DNA of 25,646 nucleotides from a virus, in the IMG/VR virus record IMGVR_UViG_3300009161_000207, positions 1-25,646 of that record. One strand, 5' to 3'. Below, in pieces: positions 1-5,262 of the stretch. Made by a program: the position numbers and the translations under genes. Every line of letters begins with the position of its first letter. Positions within the stretch are counted from its first letter, which is position 1. The notes beneath the pieces are model-generated. The model saw only the letters and a program-made list of their open reading frames with translations, had not been told where the DNA came from and did not search any database.

Positions 1-162
1 TATTTTGCAATCAAACTTACCGATGGTATGTATGACGAAGATAATCAAAAGTATTTAGCAGGTCACGACTTAAAGAAACAATTAGTTTATAAGTTACAAT
101 TTATCATGCATTGGGCAGACCATATGTCAACAATCATCGAAAGACAAGATAACGTAATTTAA
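1..162 (+). CDS. C-terminal fragment of an unidentified protein, possibly HD-domain hydrolase
   Basis: The frame is open from the first base of the window and stops with TAA at 160-162, leaving the last 53 residues of a gene that starts upstream. The fragment contains L-T-D-G-M-Y-D-E-D-N, then a helix ending in H-W-A-D-H-M and an I-E-R tail. This layout (a short DGxY/xEDN-like segment followed by a helix with H-x-A-D) reminds me of the C-terminal end of phage and bacterial HD-type phosphohydrolases. The metal-binding HD residues themselves would lie upstream of the window, so the assignment is a guess from the tail alone. It is followed by a 120-bp gap before the next gene. Confidence 0.6.
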   Translation, partial: YFAIKLTDGMYDEDNQKYLAGHDLKKQLVYKLQFIMHWADHMSTIIERQDNVI

Positions 163-210
163 TGACACAATTTCCGATTTGTAATAAAGTTAGGGTAGTT
201 TTGTCATAAC

Positions 211-243
211 TTTGTAACAAAATAAAGGATGGTATAGTATTTG
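211..243 (+). promoter_or_regulatory. Possible Bacteroidota-type promoter upstream of the Hsp20 gene
   Basis: TTTG at 211-214 is followed after exactly 20 bases by TAGTATTTG at 235-243. The two stronger sites at 680-710 and 3041-3071 also have 20 bases between TTG and the TA of the -7 element. The -7 box carries one base more than TAnnTTTG, so the match is imperfect. A start near 247 would give a leader of about 36 nt for the small heat-shock gene at 283. Confidence 0.3.
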
Positions 244-282
244 AACTATATACAATATTATTAACAAAAAAACATTTATATT

Positions 283-687
283 ATGATGATTAATGAATTT
301 GACAGATTATTAAACGATTGGTTTGCAGAGGATGCATACCAAAACTGGACATCGGCTAGAAAAACAACAACCTATGTTCCAAACAAATTTGCAGTAGATA
401 TTAAAGATGAATCTGCAACAATTGCTTTATCGGTATTAGGGCACAACCCAGACGATATTGAAATTAATTGTTTTGAGGACAAAATTGAAATTAAAGCTAA
501 AAAGACACATGAGGATATAGAACATCCCTTTAATCAATTGGTTTCGGACATTGAAGAAAGAATCCAAATAGGTAAAAACTTCGATGGTAGAAACGCAAAA
601 GCTGAGATTAAAAATGGTATTCTCTTAATTACTCTTGAAAGAAAAGAAGAGTCCAAACCAAAAAAATTAACCTTAAAAGTTGGTTAA
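283..687 (+). CDS. Hsp20 / alpha-crystallin family small heat-shock protein
   Basis: This 134-residue protein is the size of a compact Hsp20 chaperone. The alpha-crystallin domain spans about residues 33-125: P-x-K-F-A-V-D-I near 33-40, then alternating beta strands, and the family signature A-x-x-x-N-G-I-L at 107-114 followed by L-I-T-L-E-R. Small heat-shock proteins form oligomers that hold unfolding proteins in the cytoplasm without using ATP. They are known from T4-like cyanophages and other marine phages, where they are thought to help fold virion proteins. Two ATG codons stand in tandem (283 and 286) and the first was kept. No Shine-Dalgarno is visible; the upstream 20 bases are A/T only apart from one C. 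A terminator follows at 711-744, so this gene may form its own transcription unit. Confidence 0.9.
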   Translation: MMINEFDRLLNDWFAEDAYQNWTSARKTTTYVPNKFAVDIKDESATIALSVLGHNPDDIEINCFEDKIEIKAKKTHEDIEHPFNQLVSDIEERIQIGKNFDGRNAKAEIKNGILLITLERKEESKPKKLTLKVG

Positions 688-710
688 TTCAGTTATTTTT
701 CGTATATTAC
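680..710 (+). promoter_or_regulatory. Host-type promoter (TTG-N20-TATATTAC), copy A
   Basis: TTG at 680-682 and TATATTAC at 703-710 are separated by 20 bases. This fits the Bacteroidota housekeeping pattern (-33 TTG, -7 TAnnTTTG) except in the last two bases. The stretch TCGTATATTACAAA is identical in copy B upstream of the gene at 3076, where the TTGG start and the spacing are also conserved. The predicted start, about 714-717, lies inside the left arm of the terminator hairpin at 711-744. The site would serve the SGNH-like gene at 759 with a leader of about 44 nt. Confidence 0.55.
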
Positions 711-744
711 AAAGGTAGGAGATTAAACACTTCTACCTTTTTTT
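711..744 (+). terminator. Intrinsic terminator after the Hsp20 gene
   Basis: The left arm AAAGGTAGGAG (711-721) pairs with CTTCTACCTTT (730-740) over 11 positions with one G-U wobble, around an 8-base loop. The right arm runs into a T tract (738-744). This is a textbook Rho-independent terminator for the Hsp20 gene ending at 687. Confidence 0.85.
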
Positions 745-758
745 ATTAAACAAACATT

Positions 759-1640
759 ATGATAAAACATTTAATTACAGGAGGATGCAGTTTTAGTCAT
801 TGTCACAATCCGGATGAAAGTTGGATAGGATTTTTAGCAGATAAATTGAAATCTGAAAATGAAAATTTAACAATAAATCATACGGGTTATTTAAGTCAAG
901 GCCAGGAACTTATTCAAAAGAAAGTTATGCTGGCCATTATGGAAGCTTTAGAAAGTGGATTACAACCCAATGAAATAATGATAGTGGTAATGTGGAGTGG
1001 TACTTTTAGAAAAGCTTGGTATATAGACAATCCAATTATTATAAAACAAATGACCGATTTATGGCCTAATTTTGAAGGTGGAATGTCTAGTCAATTTTTA
1101 GACTTAAAGAATAGAAACGCAGAACATCCCAATTATTTTGAAACAAAGGGTGGTAGTAAATTTGCATATAATCCAGAAGGTGGTTGGTATTTTACAGTAA
1201 ACGGAAGTGATTGTCAAATGGAGTTTGTTCAACAACATTATATATTAGATGGGTGGATGTCAGCTGGTGTTGGTAAAGTCCATAATAGCATTGAAAATAT
1301 GATTATGTTACAAAACTTTTGTAAATTAAAAGGTGTTAATTTTTATCAACAATTTTTTATGGATTCCGTATTTGAAGATATTGAAAATAACAAAAACCAT
1401 CAAATAATAAATTATTTATATAAACAATTAGATGAAACTACTATCTTAAAAAATGGCATGTTTGAATACTTACATACTTTATTAAACATAGATAGAAAAG
1501 AGTCGACAAATGTATCACATTCCGAAAGAATTAGATTAGATGAAAACACAGGATACTTTAGTAAAGATGGATTTCACCCTAGTAAATTTGGAGCAGAACT
1601 ATGGTGTAAAAACATATTATTCCCCTTTTTAGAAAAATAA
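759..1640 (+). CDS. SGNH/GDSL-hydrolase-like protein
   Basis: The 293-residue protein begins with a hydrophobic strand and G-C-S-F-S at 9-13. This is the place and form of the SGNH block I motif, with S11 as the likely nucleophile. Near the C-terminus D-G-F-H-P (D270, H273) matches block V, which supplies the catalytic Asp/His pair. The middle is longer than in minimal SGNH domains and rich in aromatic residues (W, Y, F), so blocks II and III are uncertain. The SGNH family includes esterases and carbohydrate O-deacetylases; in phages these proteins may modify surface glycans, but no substrate can be read from this sequence. No signal peptide is evident, so it is probably cytoplasmic or virion-associated. 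It lies behind terminator 711-744 and promoter copy A. Confidence 0.7.
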   Translation: MIKHLITGGCSFSHCHNPDESWIGFLADKLKSENENLTINHTGYLSQGQELIQKKVMLAIMEALESGLQPNEIMIVVMWSGTFRKAWYIDNPIIIKQMTDLWPNFEGGMSSQFLDLKNRNAEHPNYFETKGGSKFAYNPEGGWYFTVNGSDCQMEFVQQHYILDGWMSAGVGKVHNSIENMIMLQNFCKLKGVNFYQQFFMDSVFEDIENNKNHQIINYLYKQLDETTILKNGMFEYLHTLLNIDRKESTNVSHSERIRLDENTGYFSKDGFHPSKFGAELWCKNILFPFLEK

Positions 1641-1649
1641 ATATTTATA
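1641..1649 (+). promoter_or_regulatory. ATATTTATA motif, candidate late-promoter element
   Basis: This exact 9-mer starts directly after the stop of the SGNH-like gene and ends 3 bases before the ATG of the 58-aa ORF. It is one of five exact intergenic copies in the window. The short distance to the ATG means that, if it is a -10 element, transcription would start inside or just after that small ORF's start. Confidence 0.4.
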
Positions 1650-1652
1650 GAT

Positions 1653-1829
1653 ATGATATACAACGAAAAAATACAAACGTTATTAGAATCTTTAGACGGA
1701 AAGTTGAGGATTTTGCAAAATGTTATTAACGGAGCTCAACAAATTACACCTTCTCAAGCAATCGAAGTTTTAGAAGATTCAAGGAAGATTGTAGAAAGAG
1801 TTACAGAATTAACACGAATTAATAGATAA
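1653..1829 (+). CDS. Small helical protein, 58 aa, unknown function
   Basis: ATG at 1653 opens a 58-codon frame ending with TAA at 1827-1829, one base before the ATG of the next gene at 1831. The product is hydrophilic and predicted mostly helical, with heptad-like leucines and isoleucines in both halves and a T-P-S-Q-A hinge near the middle. That pattern suggests a two-helix hairpin or a small oligomeric coiled coil. It has no membrane segment and no motif I recognise. Tight packing between an ATATTTATA site and the membrane protein gene, with codon use like its neighbours, supports it as a real gene co-transcribed with the gene at 1831. Confidence 0.7.
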   Translation: MIYNEKIQTLLESLDGKLRILQNVINGAQQITPSQAIEVLEDSRKIVERVTELTRINR

Positions 1830-1830
1830 T

Positions 1831-3036
1831 ATGAATTGGCTTAAATGGTTAGTCGGATTTTCTGCACTAATTATCGCCGGATGTGCAGCATTTTTCTCCG
1901 TAACTGGTTTAGGGGTATTATTTAGTGGTGCCTCAACCGCAGTAATGGTAATGGCTAGTTCATTGGAATTTGCCAAATTAGTTGCAGCAACTTATCTTAA
2001 ACAAAAATGGGATGAGATTCAGGGATTTAATAAGTGGTATTTGGTCTCTGCAGTCGCATTACTAATGCTAATCACATCTGCAGGTATATTTGGTTACCTA
2101 TCTAACGCTTTTCAGGCACAATCACTTAAACTACAACAGGTAGATAGGGAAATTATGGTACATTCTACCAAAATTGACCAAAATACTATTCAAATTACAC
2201 AATTATCAACACAAATTAGTGAGTTTAATAAGAACCAAGGAAAAATATTAGATGGTGGTAAGGTAAATTCTCGTCTTATTCGTTCAATAGACAATAGAGA
2301 TAAGGAAATTGCTAAAATTAACAAAAAAATTAGTGATTTACAAGACCAAACCGCTAAAGAGAACGAAAAAATCAATGAAATTAAGACTTCTAACATAGAT
2401 TTGGAGAAAGAGGTCGGTGGTTTTCGGTTTGTAGCGGAAGCATTCGGTATAGAACTGAAAAATGTTGTAAAATTCTTTATATTTTTGATTGTAATAGTGT
2501 TTGACCCATTAGCAGTAGCATTAATTATTGCATTTAATGGTATGGTTGGTGATAAAAAACACAAACAAAGACAACTTTTGGGTGAAATAATGGAAAATGA
2601 TGAAAAATTGGGTTTATATGATAATTTGGATGATTTAATGGAAGAAAACTACAAAAATTACGAAGTTTACGGAGATAGTGGAAAATATTCTACAAAAGAG
2701 GATGAAAATGAACTTATAGTAGAAAATATTCTTAACGAAAACAAAGAAAATGAGAATTACAAAGAAAATGAAAATTCAATTGTTAGGATTCCTATTGACT
2801 TGGATGGTGATGGAACAATTGATGGTTATGATACGAATAATGATGGAATTATAGATGAATGGTCTATCAACGGTCATGCGGAAAGAGCATCGGGTGCAAG
2901 AAGTTTATTACCATATTATGCAAGGGCCGATTTTGATTGGGATGATAAGTCAAAATGGATAAATGACCAAAATGCAATAAATTATTGGTTAAAATACAAA
3001 AAACCCCAACAAGACGATTTAATTAAAACTTATTAA
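1831..3036 (+). CDS. Membrane protein with periplasmic/cytoplasmic coiled coil and calcium-loop tail, unknown function
   Basis: The 401 residues fall into clear blocks. There are hydrophobic segments at about 5-31, 34-57 and 69-92, a long charged coiled coil at about 95-195 and a fourth strongly hydrophobic segment at about 212-237. A low-complexity acidic/Asn linker follows, with a KENENY/KENENS duplication near 305-316. Then come two back-to-back calcium-loop motifs: D323-x-D325-x-D327-G-x-x-D331 and D334-x-N336-x-D338-G-x-x-D342. Such DxDxDG loops occur in dockerins, EF hands and thrombospondin type 3 repeats. I do not recognise the whole protein; phage contigs often label such proteins 'coil-containing'. 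A role at the host envelope (lysis, exclusion, or a membrane scaffold) is possible but not shown. The start directly follows the 58-aa ORF. Confidence 0.8.
   Translation: MNWLKWLVGFSALIIAGCAAFFSVTGLGVLFSGASTAVMVMASSLEFAKLVAATYLKQKWDEIQGFNKWYLVSAVALLMLITSAGIFGYLSNAFQAQSLKLQQVDREIMVHSTKIDQNTIQITQLSTQISEFNKNQGKILDGGKVNSRLIRSIDNRDKEIAKINKKISDLQDQTAKENEKINEIKTSNIDLEKEVGGFRFVAEAFGIELKNVVKFFIFLIVIVFDPLAVALIIAFNGMVGDKKHKQRQLLGEIMENDEKLGLYDNLDDLMEENYKNYEVYGDSGKYSTKEDENELIVENILNENKENENYKENENSIVRIPIDLDGDGTIDGYDTNNDGIIDEWSINGHAERASGARSLLPYYARADFDWDDKSKWINDQNAINYWLKYKKPQQDDLIKTY
2743..2778 (+). repeat. Tandem 18-bp duplication inside the membrane protein gene
   Basis: AAAGAAAATGAGAATTAC (2743-2760) is followed directly by AAAGAAAATGAAAATTCA (2761-2778), with three mismatches. 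It encodes KENENY then KENENS in the linker before the calcium loops. It probably arose by slippage and is in frame. Confidence 0.7.
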
Positions 3037-3040
3037 TTAT

Positions 3041-3071
3041 TTGGTATTGTAAAATTATTTTCGTATATTAC
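3041..3071 (+). promoter_or_regulatory. Host-type promoter (TTG-N20-TATATTAC), copy B
   Basis: TTTG ends at 3043 and TATATTAC lies at 3064-3071, with 20 bases between TTG and the -7 box. TTATTTTCGTATATTACAAA is nearly identical to the copy at 695-713. The predicted transcription start (about 3075-3078) falls on the ATG at 3076, so the nucleotidyltransferase mRNA might be leaderless or nearly so. Confidence 0.55.
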
Positions 3072-3075
3072 AAAT

Positions 3076-3471
3076 ATGAAAAAATACGCATTATTTATAG
3101 GAAGGTGGCAAACGTGGCATAAAGGTCATGAGTGGTTAATAAATCAACAATTAGAGAAAGGAAAAAATTGTTGGGTAGCAATTAGAGATGTTTCACAAGA
3201 TGAGAATAATCCAAAATCAGCACAAGAAGTTTTAAAAGAATTACAACAAGAACCATTTTTCACAAACAATTGGGATAAAATTATGATATCAATTATTCCA
3301 GATATTGAAAGTGTAAATTATGGTAGAGGTGTGGGTTATGATGTAATCTATCACGAACCACCAAAAGAAATAGAACAAATTAGTGGAACTGCTATTAGAA
3401 AAAAATACATAGACTCCAATGGAGATGTAATTGTTTATAATATAGATACTGAAGATGATAGTAGAACGTAA
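3076..3471 (+). CDS. Cytidylyltransferase-fold nucleotidyltransferase (NMN adenylyltransferase-like)
   Basis: The short 131-residue protein has the two hallmark motifs of the HxGH nucleotidyltransferase superfamily. F-I-G-R-W-Q-T-W-H-K-G-H occupies 7-18, where H15 and H18 form H-x-G-H for the ATP phosphates, and I-S-G-T-A-I-R occupies 102-108, the ISSTxxR-type motif. The N-terminal GRWQ resembles the GRFQ of NadM/NadR-type NMN adenylyltransferases, which make NAD from NMN and ATP. It is shorter than bacterial NMNATs (about 170-200 aa) and ends in an acidic tail that overlaps the next gene. NAD synthesis or salvage is the likeliest role. A nucleotidyl transfer to a sugar or sulfate-linked substrate cannot be excluded. 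It sits behind promoter copy B and heads a tightly packed run of genes. Confidence 0.75.
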   Translation: MKKYALFIGRWQTWHKGHEWLINQQLEKGKNCWVAIRDVSQDENNPKSAQEVLKELQQEPFFTNNWDKIMISIIPDIESVNYGRGVGYDVIYHEPPKEIEQISGTAIRKKYIDSNGDVIVYNIDTEDDSRT

Positions 3472-3664
3472 GAGACACATTGCTAAAACCATCTCATATC
3501 GTATTTTAAGTACCATAATTGGTTTCTTATTAATGTGGTTGATAAGTGGTTCAATAAAAATTGGAGCAGCATTTGGAGTAGCAGAATTGATTTACAAACC
3601 CATACAATACTATATTCACGAAAGAGTTTGGTATAAATGGATTAAATACGGATTAAAAAAATAA
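3455..3664 (+). CDS. DUF2061 family small membrane protein
   Basis: The 69-residue protein matches the DUF2061 pattern. It has an N-terminal R-H-I-A-K-T-I-S-Y-R (7-16), two hydrophobic helices at about 17-31 and 36-50, and the signature Y-I-H-E-R-V-W-Y-K-W (53-62). The gene starts 17 bases before the stop of the nucleotidyltransferase gene in another frame, so the two are probably translationally coupled. The family's function is unknown. In bacteria I recall DUF2061 genes lying near sulfate-assimilation kinase genes, which makes the pairing with a nucleotidyltransferase of interest, but that link is inference. It is predicted to be an inner-membrane protein with two segments. Confidence 0.8.
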   Translation: MIVERKRHIAKTISYRILSTIIGFLLMWLISGSIKIGAAFGVAELIYKPIQYYIHERVWYKWIKYGLKK

Positions 3665-3667
3665 AAT

Positions 3668-4303
3668 ATGAAATTGATAGTTGACAAAGGTTCAAACGGA
3701 CTAACAACAAAAGAGTTTACGGAGTATCTAAAAACTCCTGTATTAAAATCAAAAATAACTCAACAAGAAGCCGATGTATTAAGAAAACAATTAGAACAAG
3801 GTTTAACCGAATATCCTGGTTTAGGTATTTCTGCAACTCAATTGGGAATTAAAAAAAGAGCATGTTATATTAAATTTGGAGATGAAGAACTATTTTTAGT
3901 AAATCCAATTATAAAGGAAAAGTCAAAGGAAGGATTTCTTTTTTATGAAGGATGTTTATCAATACCATCATCAATTACAAAACCGACTAGAACTATTAGA
4001 GCTTGTAAGGTAGTAATTGATACAGATAATTTGGGTGAATTGACATTTGAAATTAATCCAGAAGGTGATAAAGCAAATGAACAAGTTTCTAAAGAAACAA
4101 TGATGACTGTTATCGTTCAACATGAAATTGACCATTTGGATGGGTTTACAATTAAAGATAGAGTATATAATACACAGGTTGTAAAAAAAGTAGATTTTGG
4201 TAGAAATGATAAAATTGTAATGAAATCTAAAGAGGGTGAATTAGTTGAAGTTAAATATAAAAATGCAAACAAATATTTTTTAGAAGGATACGAAATAGTT
4301 TAA
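3668..4303 (+). CDS. def: Peptide deformylase
   Basis: All three deformylase motifs are present in order: G-L-G-I-S-A-T-Q-L-G (51-60, Q58), E-G-C-L-S (94-98, metal ligand C96) and Q-H-E-I-D-H-L-D-G (151-159, ligands H152 and H156, catalytic E153). The usual GxGxAAxQ of motif 1 reads GISATQ, an Ala-to-Ser change that is seen in divergent members. The enzyme removes the formyl group from the initiator methionine of new proteins. Phage-borne deformylases are known from cyanophages and vibriophages and may keep up processing of phage proteins. At 211 aa it is longer than minimal phage forms because about 40 residues follow the last motif (roughly 165-211, basic and beta-rich). It starts 3 bases after the DUF2061 gene and ends 1 base before the next. 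Confidence 0.95.
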   Translation: MKLIVDKGSNGLTTKEFTEYLKTPVLKSKITQQEADVLRKQLEQGLTEYPGLGISATQLGIKKRACYIKFGDEELFLVNPIIKEKSKEGFLFYEGCLSIPSSITKPTRTIRACKVVIDTDNLGELTFEINPEGDKANEQVSKETMMTVIVQHEIDHLDGFTIKDRVYNTQVVKKVDFGRNDKIVMKSKEGELVEVKYKNANKYFLEGYEIV

Positions 4304-4304
4304 T

Positions 4305-4571
4305 ATGATATACACAATACTTACATTACTTATACTTACATTATTATATGTAGTTTACAATCTTCTTCAAAAATTAGAAAAATACGAAGATACATACGAA
4401 GATACACAAAAATTTATACAAACAGAAATTGAAAGAAACGAATCATTACTGGAAGCATTGAGACTAATTGATAGTCGTGAAATGTTTGAGAAAGACGATG
4501 AAGTTGGTTCTATATTTTACCAAATCAAAGAAACAATAGAAAAATTCAAACAACAAAAAAATGGCAACTAG
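4305..4571 (+). CDS. Small membrane-anchored coiled-coil protein, unknown function
   Basis: The 88-residue protein starts with one hydrophobic helix (about residues 2-19, rich in L, T, V and Y). A charged, Glu/Lys-rich helix fills the rest, with heptad spacing that suggests a coiled coil. The segment Y-E-D-T-Y-E-D-T is a small internal duplication. The topology is that of a single-pass (type II or signal-anchored) protein with the coil on one side, similar in outline to phage spanins, holin partners or small inhibitors, but no family is recognised. Its last 11 bases overlap the start of the sigma-factor gene, so expression of the two is linked. Confidence 0.7.
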   Translation: MIYTILTLLILTLLYVVYNLLQKLEKYEDTYEDTQKFIQTEIERNESLLEALRLIDSREMFEKDDEVGSIFYQIKETIEKFKQQKNGN

Positions 4572-5259
4572 AAAGAAAAGAGGCCCTAATAGACAATATT
4601 TTCCAAAAGATACCGAAGATGCAATTATTGAATATAATTTAACAAATGACCAATATATTAAAGATAAATTATATAGAGAAAGAATTGCATCTGCATTTGA
4701 AAAACTTGCAGAAATAGTTTATAATAAATGGAAGTTTACTTATTTTGATGATGACCCAAAAGATGTGATGGCAGAGGTTGTTGCATTTATGATTGAAAAA
4801 ATTCATATGTACAAAGCCGGCAAAGGTAAAGCATTTTCTTACTTTACTATTGTTGCAAGAAATTATCTTATTTTAAATAATAACGCAAACTATAAAAGAT
4901 ATAAAGATACCGATGTGATGTCAGGATTACCTGAATCATTTGATACTGAAAATAATTTTAGAGAAGAAGAAAGAAATGATGAACATAGAATTTTTAATGT
5001 TAGAATGTTGCAATATTGGGATATGCATTTAGAAAACTATTTTCCAAAGAAACGAGATTTGCAAATTGCAGATTCTGTTTTAGAATTATTTAGAAGAGCT
5101 GAATACATAGAGAATTTTAATAAAAAATCATTATACCTACTTATTAGAGAGATGACAGGTCACCCCACTCATTATATAACTAAAGTTGTCAACAAAATGA
5201 AAGAAAGACAAATGGAATTATATAGTGAATTTGACAAAGATGGTGATATTAAAATATAA
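4561..5259 (+). CDS. 55: Late-transcription sigma factor, T4 gp55-like
   Basis: The protein (232 aa) opens with a basic R-K-K-R-G-P-N-R-Q-Y-F segment. A region-2-like helical block follows at about 36-112, ending in G-K-A-F-S-Y-F-T-I-V-A-R-N-Y-L-I (90-104), the most conserved part of phage gp55 proteins as I know them. In T4, gp55 binds host RNA polymerase core and recognises the simple late promoter TATAAATA; with gp33 and the sliding clamp it activates virion genes. Residues 189-216 look like a helix-turn-helix (L-I-R-E-M-T-G-H-P-T then I-T-K-V-V-N-K), which T4 gp55 lacks. No clear T4-type clamp-binding tail (SLDFL) is seen. The gene overlaps the upstream gene by 11 bases and ends 3 bases before the carbamoyltransferase gene. 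Confidence 0.82.
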   Translation: MATRKKRGPNRQYFPKDTEDAIIEYNLTNDQYIKDKLYRERIASAFEKLAEIVYNKWKFTYFDDDPKDVMAEVVAFMIEKIHMYKAGKGKAFSYFTIVARNYLILNNNANYKRYKDTDVMSGLPESFDTENNFREEERNDEHRIFNVRMLQYWDMHLENYFPKKRDLQIADSVLELFRRAEYIENFNKKSLYLLIREMTGHPTHYITKVVNKMKERQMELYSEFDKDGDIKI

Positions 5260-5262
5260 CAT

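Noticed and set aside
207-214. TAACTTTG, a perfect TAnnTTTG -7 box upstream of the Hsp20 gene
   Set aside because: No TTG lies 19-21 bases upstream (nearest is at 179-181, 25 bases away). The pairing at 211-243 has better spacing.
211-221. TTTGTAACAAA inverted repeat as an operator
   Set aside because: Five-base arms around one base are expected by chance in such AT-rich DNA, and it has no second copy.
273-280. CATTTATA just before the Hsp20 ATG as another late motif
   Set aside because: It differs from the 9-mer and ends 2 bases before the ATG, too near for a useful promoter.
2190-2564. 124-codon minus-strand ORF opposite the membrane protein gene
   Set aside because: It is a shadow of the coiled-coil coding frame, with low-complexity Ser/Ile/Leu content. 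Other minus-strand ORFs of 60-143 codons look the same and none shows a recognisable domain.
3092-3099. TATTTATA inside the nucleotidyltransferase gene as a promoter
   Set aside because: The leading A of the 9-mer is missing, it is inside a gene and no downstream gene start fits it. The same holds for 1413-1420 and 18934-18941.
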